From Mobilicoccus sp032056465 (GTDB taxonomy: Bacteria > Actinomycetota > Actinomycetes > Actinomycetales > Dermatophilaceae), in NCBI RefSeq assembly GCF_032056465.1, contig NZ_DAMBCL010000005.1: DNA of 64,000 nt; one strand, given 5' to 3'. The notes under the pieces were generated by a model. The model made no database searches. It saw nothing but the letters and a program-made list of their open reading frames with translations, and was not told the origin of the DNA. A program made the position numbers and the translations under genes. How positions within the stretch are numbered: position 1 is the stretch's first letter; every line of letters begins with the position of its first letter. Below, one piece after another: positions 19,412 to 29,000 of the stretch.

Positions 19412-20377
19412 TCACCCGTCGTCGGACCGGCCGGGGACGCCGAGGTCGCCCCGGCCCGCCGCCTCGACGACCCCGAGGGCGTGCTCGAGCAACCGGGGGT
19501 CGGTGGCGTCGAGCCACACGATGCGGGGGTCGGGGCGGAACCAGCTCTCCTGTCGGCGGACGAGGCGACGGGTCGCGGTCGTCGTCGCCTCGATCGCCTC
19601 CCCGCGGGTGAGGCGCCCGGAGAGTTCGGCGAGCGCCTCGCGGTAGCCGACGGCGCGGGAGGCCGTCCGCGTGCGCGACAGCCCCCGCTCCTCCAGCGCG
19701 GCGACCTCGTCGAGCAGCCCGTCCGCCCACATCGCGGCGGTCCGGCGGGCGATGCGCTCGTCGAGGAGGTGCCGGTCGAGACCGAGGCCGAGGGTGATCG
19801 TGGGACGCAGGTACTCGCGCCGGGGCATCGTCGCCGAGAACGGCCGTCCGGTGAGCTCGACCACCTCCAATGCCCGGACGATGCGGCGCGTGTTGTTCGG
19901 CTCCAGGCGGCCCGCGGCCTCCGGGTCGAGCGCGTGCAGCCTCGCCAGCATCTCCGGCGTGCCCACCCGCTCGGCCTCGGCCTCGAGCCGGGCGCGGACC
20001 TCGGGGTCGGTCGGGGGGATCTCCAGACGGTCGGTCGCGGCGCGCACGTACAGGCCCGAACCGCCCACGAGGATCGGCCACCGGTCCCGGTCGAGGATGC
20101 CGTCGAGATCGGCCCGTGATTCGCGTTGGTAGGCGGCGACGCTCGCGTCCTCCTCGATGTCGAGGACGTCGATCTGGTGGTGTGGCACGCCCCGGCGCTG
20201 TTCCGCGGGCACCTTGGCCGTGCCGATGTCCATCCCCCGGTAGAGCTGCGAGGCGTCCGCGCCGACGATCTCGCCGCCGAGCCGCTCGGCGAGGTCGAGC
20301 GCGAGCGCCGACTTCCCCGTCGCGGTGGCACCGACGACGGCGACGACGAGGTGCGGCGTGGGCGGGTCTGTGCTCAC
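19412..20377 (-). CDS. miaA: tRNA dimethylallyltransferase
   Basis: Transfers dimethylallyl to N6 of A37 in tRNAs reading UNN codons; MiaB then methylthiolates the product. The 321-residue protein has P-loop GATATGKSALALDLA, the DASQLYRGMDIGTAK segment, LVGGSGLYVRA, and RRIVRALEVVELTG. The start is GTG at 20377, about 10 nt after GGGGGAAG. It begins 16 nt after miaB stops, so the two consecutive tRNA-modification enzymes share a transcript. Identification is secure. Confidence 0.96.
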   Translation of the reverse strand: MSTDPPTPHLVVAVVGATATGKSALALDLAERLGGEIVGADASQLYRGMDIGTAKVPAEQRRGVPHHQIDVLDIEEDASVAAYQRESRADLDGILDRDRWPILVGGSGLYVRAATDRLEIPPTDPEVRARLEAEAERVGTPEMLARLHALDPEAAGRLEPNNTRRIVRALEVVELTGRPFSATMPRREYLRPTITLGLGLDRHLLDERIARRTAAMWADGLLDEVAALEERGLSRTRTASRAVGYREALAELSGRLTRGEAIEATTTATRRLVRRQESWFRPDPRIVWLDATDPRLLEHALGVVEAAGRGDLGVPGRSDDG

Positions 20378-20393
20378 GGCGCAGCTTCCCCCC

Positions 20394-21941
20394 TCAGCCG
20401 CACGACGCCGTTCCGCACCCTCCCGCAGGCGGGAAGGCGGCCTGTGGCCGACCGATCGAGGGAAGGCCGAGCGAGACCGCCGGGCGCCCCGGCACGGGGT
20501 TGTCCTGGCTCGCGGCCCACGCGTCGCCACCGGCCGTTCGGCGGACGGAGAACGCCCCGCCCCGGAGGGCCGAATCGGCGACGAGGTGATGGGGCGCACC
20601 GTAGGTGACCCCGACCGTGACGGCGTCGCCGGGGCGCGGTCGCTCGGACTCGGGCAACCCCTCCGGCAGCGCGAAGTGGACGAGGCGGTTGTCGCGGGCG
20701 CGGCCGGACATGCGCGCGGTCTCGAGGTCCTTGCGACCCTCGAACGGCGCGACGAGCACCTCGACCTCGCGGCCCTCGATGCGGCGGTTCTCCGCCCACG
20801 AGATCTCGTCCTGGAGGGCGACGAGCCGCTCGAACCGCTCCTGCACGACGGCCTTGGGGATCTGATCGCCCATGGTCGCCGCCGGGGTGCCGGGGCGGAT
20901 CGAGTACTGGAACGTGAACGCGCTGGAGAACCGGGACGCGGCGACGACGTCGAGGGTGGCCTGGAAGTCCTGCTCGGTCTCGCCGGGGAATCCGACGATG
21001 ATGTCGGTCGTGATCGCCGCGTCGGGGATGCGGGCTCGCACGTCGTCGAGGATGCGGAGGAACTTCGTGCTGCGGTAGCTGCGGCGCATGTCCTTGAGGA
21101 CGCGGTCGGACCCGGACTGCAAGGGCATGTGCAGGCTCGGCATGACCGTGGGGGTCTCGGCCATCGCATCGATGACGTCGTCGGTGAACGCGGCCGGGTG
21201 GGGGCTCGTGAAGCGGATGCGCTCGAGGCCGTCGATCTCCCCGCACGCGCGGAGGAGCTTGGAGAACGCCTGTCGGTCACCGAACTCGACGCCGTAGGAG
21301 TTGACGTTCTGACCGAGCAGGGTGACCTCGACGACGCCCTGGGCGACGAGCGCCTCGACCTCGGCGAGGATGTCGCCGGGACGGCGGTCCTGCTCCTTGC
21401 CGCGCAGGCTGGGCACGATGCAGAAGGTGCACGTGTTGTTGCAGCCCACGGAGATCGACACCCACCCGGAGTACGCCGAGTCGCGCCGGGTCGGCAGCGT
21501 CGAGGGGAACGTCTCGAGCGACTCGAGGATCTCGACCTCGGCCCGCTTGTTGTGCCGGGCGCGGTCGAGCAGCGCGGGCAGCGACCCGATGTTGTGGGTG
21601 CCGAAGACGACGTCGACCCACGGTGCCCGCGCGACGATCGTGTCGCGGTCCTTCTGCGCCATGCAGCCGCCGACGGCGATCTGCATCTCCGGGTTGCGGG
21701 TCTTGGCGGGCCGGAGCTGACCGAGGTTGCCGTAGAGCTTGTTGTCGGCGTTCTCCCGCACCGCGCACGTGTTGAAGACGACGACGTCGGCGACCTCGGG
21801 CCGGTCGGGCATCGGGATGCTCGCGAGGTCGACGTATCCGGCGGTCTCGAGGAGGCCGGCGAGGCGTTCGGAGTCGTGGACGTTCATCTGGCACCCGTGG
21901 GTGCGGACGTCGTAGGTCTTGAGCAGGTTCGTGGTCGTCAT
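20394..21941 (-). CDS. miaB: tRNA-2-methylthio-N6-dimethylallyladenosine synthase
   Basis: Radical-SAM methylthiotransferase acting on i6A37 made by MiaA. The 515-residue protein carries the first Fe-S cluster cysteines in THGCQMN, FNTCAVREN and VGGCMAQ, the radical-SAM CNNTCTFC motif, and a C-terminal TRAM domain (REVEVLVAPFEGRKD to GVTYGAPHHLVAD). The ATG at 21941 has GGAGGG upstream. The last 40 residues after the TRAM domain are Gly/Ala/Pro-rich and non-conserved. miaA follows after 16 nt. recX ends 34 nt upstream, suggesting continuity with recX. Confidence 0.96.
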   Translation of the reverse strand: MTTTNLLKTYDVRTHGCQMNVHDSERLAGLLETAGYVDLASIPMPDRPEVADVVVFNTCAVRENADNKLYGNLGQLRPAKTRNPEMQIAVGGCMAQKDRDTIVARAPWVDVVFGTHNIGSLPALLDRARHNKRAEVEILESLETFPSTLPTRRDSAYSGWVSISVGCNNTCTFCIVPSLRGKEQDRRPGDILAEVEALVAQGVVEVTLLGQNVNSYGVEFGDRQAFSKLLRACGEIDGLERIRFTSPHPAAFTDDVIDAMAETPTVMPSLHMPLQSGSDRVLKDMRRSYRSTKFLRILDDVRARIPDAAITTDIIVGFPGETEQDFQATLDVVAASRFSSAFTFQYSIRPGTPAATMGDQIPKAVVQERFERLVALQDEISWAENRRIEGREVEVLVAPFEGRKDLETARMSGRARDNRLVHFALPEGLPESERPRPGDAVTVGVTYGAPHHLVADSALRGGAFSVRRTAGGDAWAASQDNPVPGRPAVSLGLPSIGRPQAAFPPAGGCGTASCG

Positions 21942-21975
21942 CGCACCCTCCAGGGTACGGGGCCGTCAGGCGCCG

Positions 21976-22995
21976 TCAGTCCCGCCGGTGTTCCTCTGCG
22001 GCGTCGACGGCCTGCCTGATGACCGAGAACGCGAGATCACCGGGGTAACCCTTGCGGGCGAGAAAGCCAGCAAGGCGGCGCATCTGGACCTCCCGCGGGA
22101 GACCGTGCAGGCGACGCATGCGGGTGGCGACGAGATCCTCGGCCCGTGCGCGTTCGCTCTCGGCGTCGAGGGGGGCGAGGGCGTCCTCGACGATGTCGGG
22201 GTCCACGCCCTTCTTCCGCAGCTCGTGCCGCAGCCCCCGTTTGGAGAGACCACGCGACTCCGGCTGCGACCGCACGAGAACCTCGGCGAACGCGGCGTCG
22301 TCGACCAGACCGACCTCCTCGAACCGGTCGAGCACCTCGTCGGCGATGTCGGGGTCGATGTCCTTGGCCGCGAGCTTGTCGACGAGCTGAGCCCGGCTCC
22401 GCGGCGCCATCGCCAACTGCCGCAACACCACCTGACGCGCCCTCGCCGCCTCCTCGTGCGGGTCGACCTCGACGCCGGAGGCAGCGTCCTCGGACCCGCC
22501 GGATTCGACGTCACGAACACCGGCGTCGCGAGGACGAGCGGCCCGACCTCGCCGACCTGCGGGCTGCCCCGCCCCTCCGGAGGACTCATCCGACGAGGTG
22601 TCGGGAGCCGGGGCCTCCGGCACCCAGTCGGGCGCCGGCCCGGCCCCCGGCCACGACGACAGATCGATCTCACCTCCACGGCCACCCTCGCGCTCGGGGC
22701 GGCCCGCCGTGCCGGATCGCCGCGCCGGTGCGCCGCGGCGCGACCTGGGCGCAGCGCGTCGGGACGAGCCCCCCGTGGGTCGTCCGGATGCGCCACGCGC
22801 GGACGTGCGCGTGGACCGTGACGCGGTGCGCTCGGCGTCGTCGGGCGGCGGCGCCGTGGCGAGGGCCTCCGCCTCGGCAAGAGCCGCGCGGGCACGGGCG
22901 AGCCGTTCCTCCGGCGTCTCGCCGTCCCGCACCAGGCGATCCGGTTCCTGCTCGGGCTCACGCCCCGGCGGCGTGGCACGACCGAAGCCGCTCAC
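21976..22995 (-). CDS. recX: Regulatory protein RecX with long N-terminal extension
   Basis: RecX binds RecA filaments and inhibits recombinase and coprotease activity. The conserved three-helix-repeat domain occupies about residues 178-339 (VVLRQLAMAPRSRAQLVDKLAAK, FEEVGLVDDAAFAEVLVRS, GLSKRGLRHELRKKGVD), the whole length of ordinary RecX proteins. The first 177 residues are low-complexity, rich in Arg, Ala, Ser, Gly and Pro, with no visible fold. The start is GTG at 22995 after GGGGAG. It lies 108 nt downstream of recA, beyond a recA hairpin with a U-rich tail, so recX is probably transcribed by read-through. Confidence 0.92.
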   Translation of the reverse strand: MSGFGRATPPGREPEQEPDRLVRDGETPEERLARARAALAEAEALATAPPPDDAERTASRSTRTSARGASGRPTGGSSRRAAPRSRRGAPARRSGTAGRPEREGGRGGEIDLSSWPGAGPAPDWVPEAPAPDTSSDESSGGAGQPAGRRGRAARPRDAGVRDVESGGSEDAASGVEVDPHEEAARARQVVLRQLAMAPRSRAQLVDKLAAKDIDPDIADEVLDRFEEVGLVDDAAFAEVLVRSQPESRGLSKRGLRHELRKKGVDPDIVEDALAPLDAESERARAEDLVATRMRRLHGLPREVQMRRLAGFLARKGYPGDLAFSVIRQAVDAAEEHRRD

Positions 22996-23052
22996 GAGGA
23001 TCTCCCCTCATCGACGATCAGCACCCCGCGGCCGATGACCTGGGCAGAAAGC

Positions 23053-23084
23053 CCCGTCCCCGCCGCCCCGGCAGCGGGGACGGG
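23053..23084 (-). terminator. recA terminator / recA-recX attenuator
   Basis: Perfect 11-bp inverted repeat CCCGTCCCCGC...GCGGGGACGGG, 10-nt loop, 20 nt past the recA stop. Read on the minus strand it is followed by CTTTCT, a short U-rich tail. It separates recA from co-directional recX. Confidence 0.6.
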
Positions 23085-23103
23085 CCTCGCCGCGCGAGAC
23101 CGA

Positions 23104-24222
<1,119 letters not shown>

Positions 24223-24386
24223 CGCCGTGCACCTGCCTTCTGTCGGTTCGATTCGGGCGCGCCCACCGGCAACCCTGGCGCCGCGGTCGGCGTCTCGGGT
24301 CGGACGCTAGGTGGAGCCACCGACAGCCCTCTCACCTCAGACGATGCCTGTGGAGGACTGGCCGGCGGTGTCGCCACCTGGGGATG

Positions 24387-24415
24387 ACCCTACCGAACGC
24401 ATGTTCGAGCGCCAA
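24387..24415 (-). promoter_or_regulatory. recA promoter
   Basis: On the minus strand: -35 TTGGCG (24410-24415), 17-nt spacer, -10 TAGGGT (24387-24392). Spacing is ideal, and TANNNT matches actinobacterial vegetative promoters. The predicted start is near 24380. The LexA site lies wholly in the spacer. Confidence 0.65.
24394..24407. promoter_or_regulatory. LexA (SOS) box upstream of recA
   Basis: CGAACGCATGTTCG matches the Gram-positive/actinobacterial SOS consensus CGAACRNRYGTTYG at every position. It sits between the -35 and -10 boxes of recA, so bound LexA would block RNA polymerase directly. Confidence 0.9.
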
Positions 24416-24636
24416 CACTTCCGGCCCGGCGCGTCGCGGCGGGTCGCGTGGCGTCACGTCGCACGGCCGCACTCACGGCTCGCGGCGTGACGTGCCCGGC
24501 CCCATGACCGCGTGTCTCGTCCTCCCGCCCGACGCCTCGGCGTCTCGGGGTGGGCTCGGCGTCTCGAGGTCGGGGAGCGGGCGAGGCGGGCACTTGGGCC
24601 CTGTCCTCCCCACCGGGTCCGGCCCAGACTGCCGTC

Positions 24637-25623
24637 ATGACCGACCATGAGACCACCGTCCCGGGATCCGACTCCGACTCCGGCGCGACGCCGCGCGACC
24701 TGTCGCCGATCTCCCCGCTCGAGGAGGTCGCCGACGTGCCCGAGGGCAGCGTCGTCATCGGTATCGACGGATCCGCCGCCTCGGACGCCGCCCTGGCCTG
24801 GGGTGCCCGTGAGGCCGCCTCCCGTGGTCTGCCCGTCCACCTCCTGTGTGCCCGTGAGTCCTACGCCCTGCCGACGGCGTCCGTCGAGGGGACCATCCCG
24901 TGGGAGGTCGTGCTCGACGACGGCGGGGACGCGATGCTCACCAGGGCCCGGGGGCATGCGCTCGAAGTGGCCCCGGACGTCGAGATCACCTGCTCGCGGC
25001 CCTGGGGCGGTGCTGCTCAGGTGCTCGTCGCCGCGAGCGAACGGGCGTCCTTCGTCGTCGTCGGGACCCGCGGCCGGGGTCGCAAGACCGCCGCGATCCT
25101 CGGCACCGTCTCCCTGCAGACCGCCTCACACGCCCGATGCCCCGTCGTCGTCATCCGCGGGGACCGGAGCGAGGATGCCCGCACGCACGGCTCGGCCAGG
25201 GTCGTCGTCGGCGTCGACGGGTCCCGGGACTCCGAACGCGCCCTGCGCTTCGCCTTCGACTGCGCCTCCCCCGCGGGCCGGGTCACGGCGCTGAAGTCGT
25301 GGTGGCTCGAGGTCGTCGACGGCGTCGTCGTGACGACCCCGGAGTCCCCGGCATGGGAGCGCGTGGTCGCCGGTCACGAGGCGAAGGTCCGCGCCGCGAT
25401 CGGCGACCTCCCCGCGCAACACCCCGAGGTGAGCGTCGAGGTCCGGGTGGAGCGAGCCCCCGCCTCGGAACTGCTCATCGAGGCCTCGAAGAGCGCGGAC
25501 CTGCTCGTCGTCGGATCACGCGGCCGCGGTGGGTTCGCCGGACTCATGCTCGGTTCGGTGAGCCAACACATGCTCACGGGGGCCGAGTGCCCCGTGGCGG
25601 TCGTGTCGCGGCTCCGTCACTGA
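24637..25623 (+). CDS. Tandem universal stress protein (two USP domains)
   Basis: Cytosolic ATP-binding stress protein, 328 residues with two UspA folds. Domain 1 starts at VVIGIDGSAASDAAL (about 42) and domain 2 at VVVGVDGSRDSERAL (about 190). Both retain the ATP motif G-2x-G-9x-G-[S/T]: VVGTRGRGRKTAAILGT and VVGSRGRGGFAGLMLGS. The ATG at 24637 lacks a ribosome-binding site but has CAGACT exactly 6 nt upstream, fitting a leaderless transcript. Divergent from recA and convergent with the DUF3046 gene. In mycobacteria such proteins are often dormancy-regulated, but no DosR-like box is evident here. Confidence 0.9.
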   Translation: MTDHETTVPGSDSDSGATPRDLSPISPLEEVADVPEGSVVIGIDGSAASDAALAWGAREAASRGLPVHLLCARESYALPTASVEGTIPWEVVLDDGGDAMLTRARGHALEVAPDVEITCSRPWGGAAQVLVAASERASFVVVGTRGRGRKTAAILGTVSLQTASHARCPVVVIRGDRSEDARTHGSARVVVGVDGSRDSERALRFAFDCASPAGRVTALKSWWLEVVDGVVVTTPESPAWERVVAGHEAKVRAAIGDLPAQHPEVSVEVRVERAPASELLIEASKSADLLVVGSRGRGGFAGLMLGSVSQHMLTGAECPVAVVSRLRH

Positions 25624-25683
25624 CGAGACGTCGAGACGCCCTGGGCACGTGCCGCCCGGGTCCGGCGCCCACCCGGTCGGTCC

Positions 25684-25726
25684 TCGATCGGGTCACCCGT
25701 CGATCGAGTCACTCGTCGATCGGGCC
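25684..25726. repeat. 16-bp tandem repeat of small palindromes
   Basis: TCGATCGGGTCACCCG (25684-25699), TCGATCGAGTCACTCG (25700-25715) and a partial third copy to 25726. Each unit is itself hairpin-forming (CGGGT-C-ACCCG; CGAGT-C-ACTCG) with compensating changes. The array overlaps the 3' end of the DUF3046 gene and may terminate both convergent genes. Confidence 0.55.
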
Positions 25727-25945
25727 GCGGCGCAGGGGACGGTCCTTGCCGAGGCGGCGTTCGGGCGGGATCCCCATGTGCTCGCAGAGCGCCTCCCACG
25801 CGCGGCGCGGCGGCACGCCGGCATCGAGCGCCTCCTGCGCCGAGCGCCCGTCGAGGGCCGCCATGTGCTGGGACCGGGCGACGACGCCCGCGTAGGCCTC
25901 GCCGAACTCGTCGTTCATGAGCATCCAGAATTCGCTTTCCCTCAC
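25709..25945 (-). CDS. DUF3046 family protein
   Basis: Small 78-residue actinobacterial protein beginning RESEFWMLMNDEFGEAYA and containing GVPPRRAWEALCEHMGIPPERRLG, the typical DUF3046 pattern. Function unknown. The family is often found next to recA in Actinobacteria, as here, where only the stress-protein gene intervenes. The start is GTG at 25945 with no strong ribosome-binding site. Its last codons form part of a 16-bp tandem repeat. Probably soluble: no membrane segment or signal peptide. Confidence 0.85.
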   Translation of the reverse strand: MRESEFWMLMNDEFGEAYAGVVARSQHMAALDGRSAQEALDAGVPPRRAWEALCEHMGIPPERRLGKDRPLRRGPIDE

Positions 25946-26071
25946 CCGAGGGAGTCAAGCACGCGGGGACCGGGCCCGACCTCCTGCCCCGGTACCCGCG
26001 CGGACCGCCGGCGGCTCCGGTGACGCGCGGACCGAAGGGTTGTCGGAGCCGGGTGGCACGCTGTGCCTGAG

Positions 26072-29000
26072 ATGAACGAGACCACCTTCTCCCGCACCGA
26101 GCCCGCCGACACCGCGGGCGATCCCGACGTGCTCGCGCGGTTCTCGCCGGCGACGCGGGAATGGTTCACGGCCTCGTTCAGCGAACCCACCCCCGCCCAG
26201 GCCGGGGCGTGGCGGTCGATCAGCGGCGGCGACCACACTCTCGTGGTCGCGCCCACGGGTTCCGGCAAGACGCTTTCGGCGTTCCTCTGGGCGCTCGACC
26301 GGCTCGCATCCGACCCGGCGTCCGAGGCCGATCGCGACCCCAGGAAGCGGTGTCGGGTGCTCTACGTCTCCCCACTCAAGGCCCTCGCGGTCGACGTCGA
26401 ACGCAACCTCCGCTCCCCCCTCGTCGGAATCGGGCACGCGGCACGGCGCCTCGGCCTCCCTGAGCCCGACGTCACGGTCGCCGTGCGCTCCGGCGACACC
26501 CCCGCCGACGAACGTCGCGCCTTCGCCCGGCGCCCCAGCGACATCCTCATCACCACCCCCGAGTCGCTGTTCCTCCTGCTCACGTCCAAGGCGCGCGAGT
26601 CCCTCGCGGGGGTGGAGACGGTGATCATCGACGAGATCCACGCCCTCGCCGGGACCAAGCGGGGCGCCCACCTCGCGGTCACTCTCGACCGGCTCGACGC
26701 CCTCCTGCCGACCCCGGCCCAGCGCATCGGCCTCTCCGCCACGGTGCGCCCCCTCGAGGAGGTCGCCCGGTACCTCGCCGGCGGTCGACCGGTGACGACC
26801 GTGGCGCCCCCGTCCCGCAAGGAGTGGGACCTGCAGGTCGTCGTCCCGGTCGAGGACATGGCGGCTCTCGGCCAGGTCACCGGCGACCTCTCGGGCGCAG
26901 CCGCGGGCGCGGAACAGCGCACCTCGATCTGGCCTCACGTCGAGGAGCGTCTCGTCGATCTCATCGACGCCCAGCGGTCCACGCTCGTCTTCGCCAACTC
27001 CCGCCGACTCGCCGAACGCCTCACCACCCGCCTCAACGAGATCCACGAGGACCGGCTCTCGGCCGCCGAGACCCTAGGCCACGCGGCGCAGTCGAACGAC
27101 GAGGCCGCCGCGTTCCTCTCCCGCCTCGAGGATCTGGACGAGGACGGCGCCGATGACGTCGGGGAGGACGAGGACCTGCCGGCGGACGGGAACGACGGGG
27201 ACGACCGGGGCGCCGGTGCCGTCCGCGACGAGGGGACCGACGGTCGCCGTGCCGACCTGCCTCCCGGCGACCCCGTGCCGCTGTCCCGTGCGGTCGCCGA
27301 GCTGAGGCGGGCCCCGGCGCAGATCATGGCCCAGGCCGGGGCGTCGCGGGGCGGTGATCCGGACGCGCCGGTGCTCGCGCGGGCCCACCACGGCTCGGTG
27401 AGCCGGGAGCAACGGGCCGAGATCGAGGGTGCGCTCAAGGCCGGACGCCTGCCTGCGGTCGTCGCGACGAGCAGCCTGGAACTGGGCATCGACATGGGGG
27501 CGATCGACCTCGTCGTCCAGGTCGAGTCACCGCCGAGCGTCGCAGGCGGGCTGCAGCGCGTGGGGCGCGCCGGTCACCAGGTCGGAGCGGTGTCCTCCGG
27601 GGTGTTCTTCCCCAAGTACCGGGGCGACCTCGTGCAGACGGCCGTGGTCGTCGAGCGGATGCGTGCGGGTGCGATCGAGGCGCTCCGCATCCCCGCCAAC
27701 CCGCTCGACGTGCTCGCCCAACAGGTCGTCGCGATGTGCGCGCTCGACGCCTGGACCGTCGAGGACACCCTCGCCCTGTTCCGCCGGTCGGCCTCGTTCG
27801 CCGACCTGTCGCCCGGCGTGCTGGAGTCCGTGCTCGACCTGCTCTCGGGCCGGTACCCCAGCGAGGAGTTCGCCGAGCTGCGCCCCCGCATCGTGTGGGA
27901 CCGACTCACCGGCACCCTCACCGGCCGCCCGGGCGCACAGCGCCTCGCGGTCACGAGCGGCGGCACGATCCCCGACCGTGGGCTGTTCGGCGTGTTCCTC
28001 GCGGGCGACGGGCCCGGTCGGCGGGTCGGCGAACTCGACGAGGAGATGGTCTACGAGTCCCGCGTGGGCGATGTCTTCACCCTCGGCACCTCGAGCTGGC
28101 GCATCGAGGACATCACGCACGACCGCGTGCTCGTCTCCCCCGCGCCGGGCGTGCCGGGCAAGCTGCCCTTCTGGAAGGGGGACACCCTCGGCCGCCCCCT
28201 CGAACTGGGTCGGGCCGTCGGGGCGTTCGTCCGGGAGATCAGCGCGCTGCCCGACGAGGCCGCGCGCGGGCGCGCCCGCGCCGCGGGGCTCGACGAGTGG
28301 GCCGCGAGCAACCTCCTCACCTACCTGCGGGAGCAGGCCGAGGCCACCTCGGTCGTGCCGAGCGACCGCACGATCGTCGTGGAGCGGTTCCGCGACGAGA
28401 TCGGCGACTGGCAGATCGCCATCCACTCCCCCTTCGGGTCGCAGGTCCACGCGCCCTGGGCCCTCTGCATCTCCGCCCGCATGCGCGAACGCTTCGGTGT
28501 CGACGTCCAGGCGATGCACGGCGACGACGGCATCGTGCTGCGCCTGCCCGACCTGGAGTTCGAGGCCGACGCCGCCGGTGTGCTCGCCGAGATCGGTGAC
28601 CTCGTCACCCTCGACCCCGAGGAGGTCACCGATCTCGTCACCGCCCAGGTCGGGGGGTCGGCGCTCTTCGCCTCCCGGTTCCGGGAGTGCGCGGGGCGCG
28701 CGCTCCTGCTCCCCCGCCGCGACCCCGGCCGGCGCCAGGCCCTGTGGCAGCAGCGTCAGCGGGCGGCCCAACTGCTCGAGGTGGCCTCGCGTTATCCGGA
28801 GTTCCCGATCGTCCTCGAGGCCGTCCGCGAGTGCCTCCAGGACGTCTTCGACGTCCCGGGCCTCGTCGAGCTCATGCGGGCGATCGGCAGTCGCGGCGTC
28901 TCGTTCGTCACCGTCGACACCGAGCACCCCTCCCCGTTCGCTCGCAGCCTCCTGTTCGGATACGTCGCGCAGTTCCTCTACGAGGGCGACTCCCCGCTCG

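Larger units (their letters stand above)
24223..24636. other. 414-nt divergent control region recA / universal stress gene
   Basis: Contains the recA promoter with the LexA box (24387-24415), giving recA an untranslated leader of about 155 nt. A 12-bp direct repeat CTCGGCGTCTCG occurs at 24536-24547 and 24555-24566 on the stress-protein side. No gene is supported here. Confidence 0.6.
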
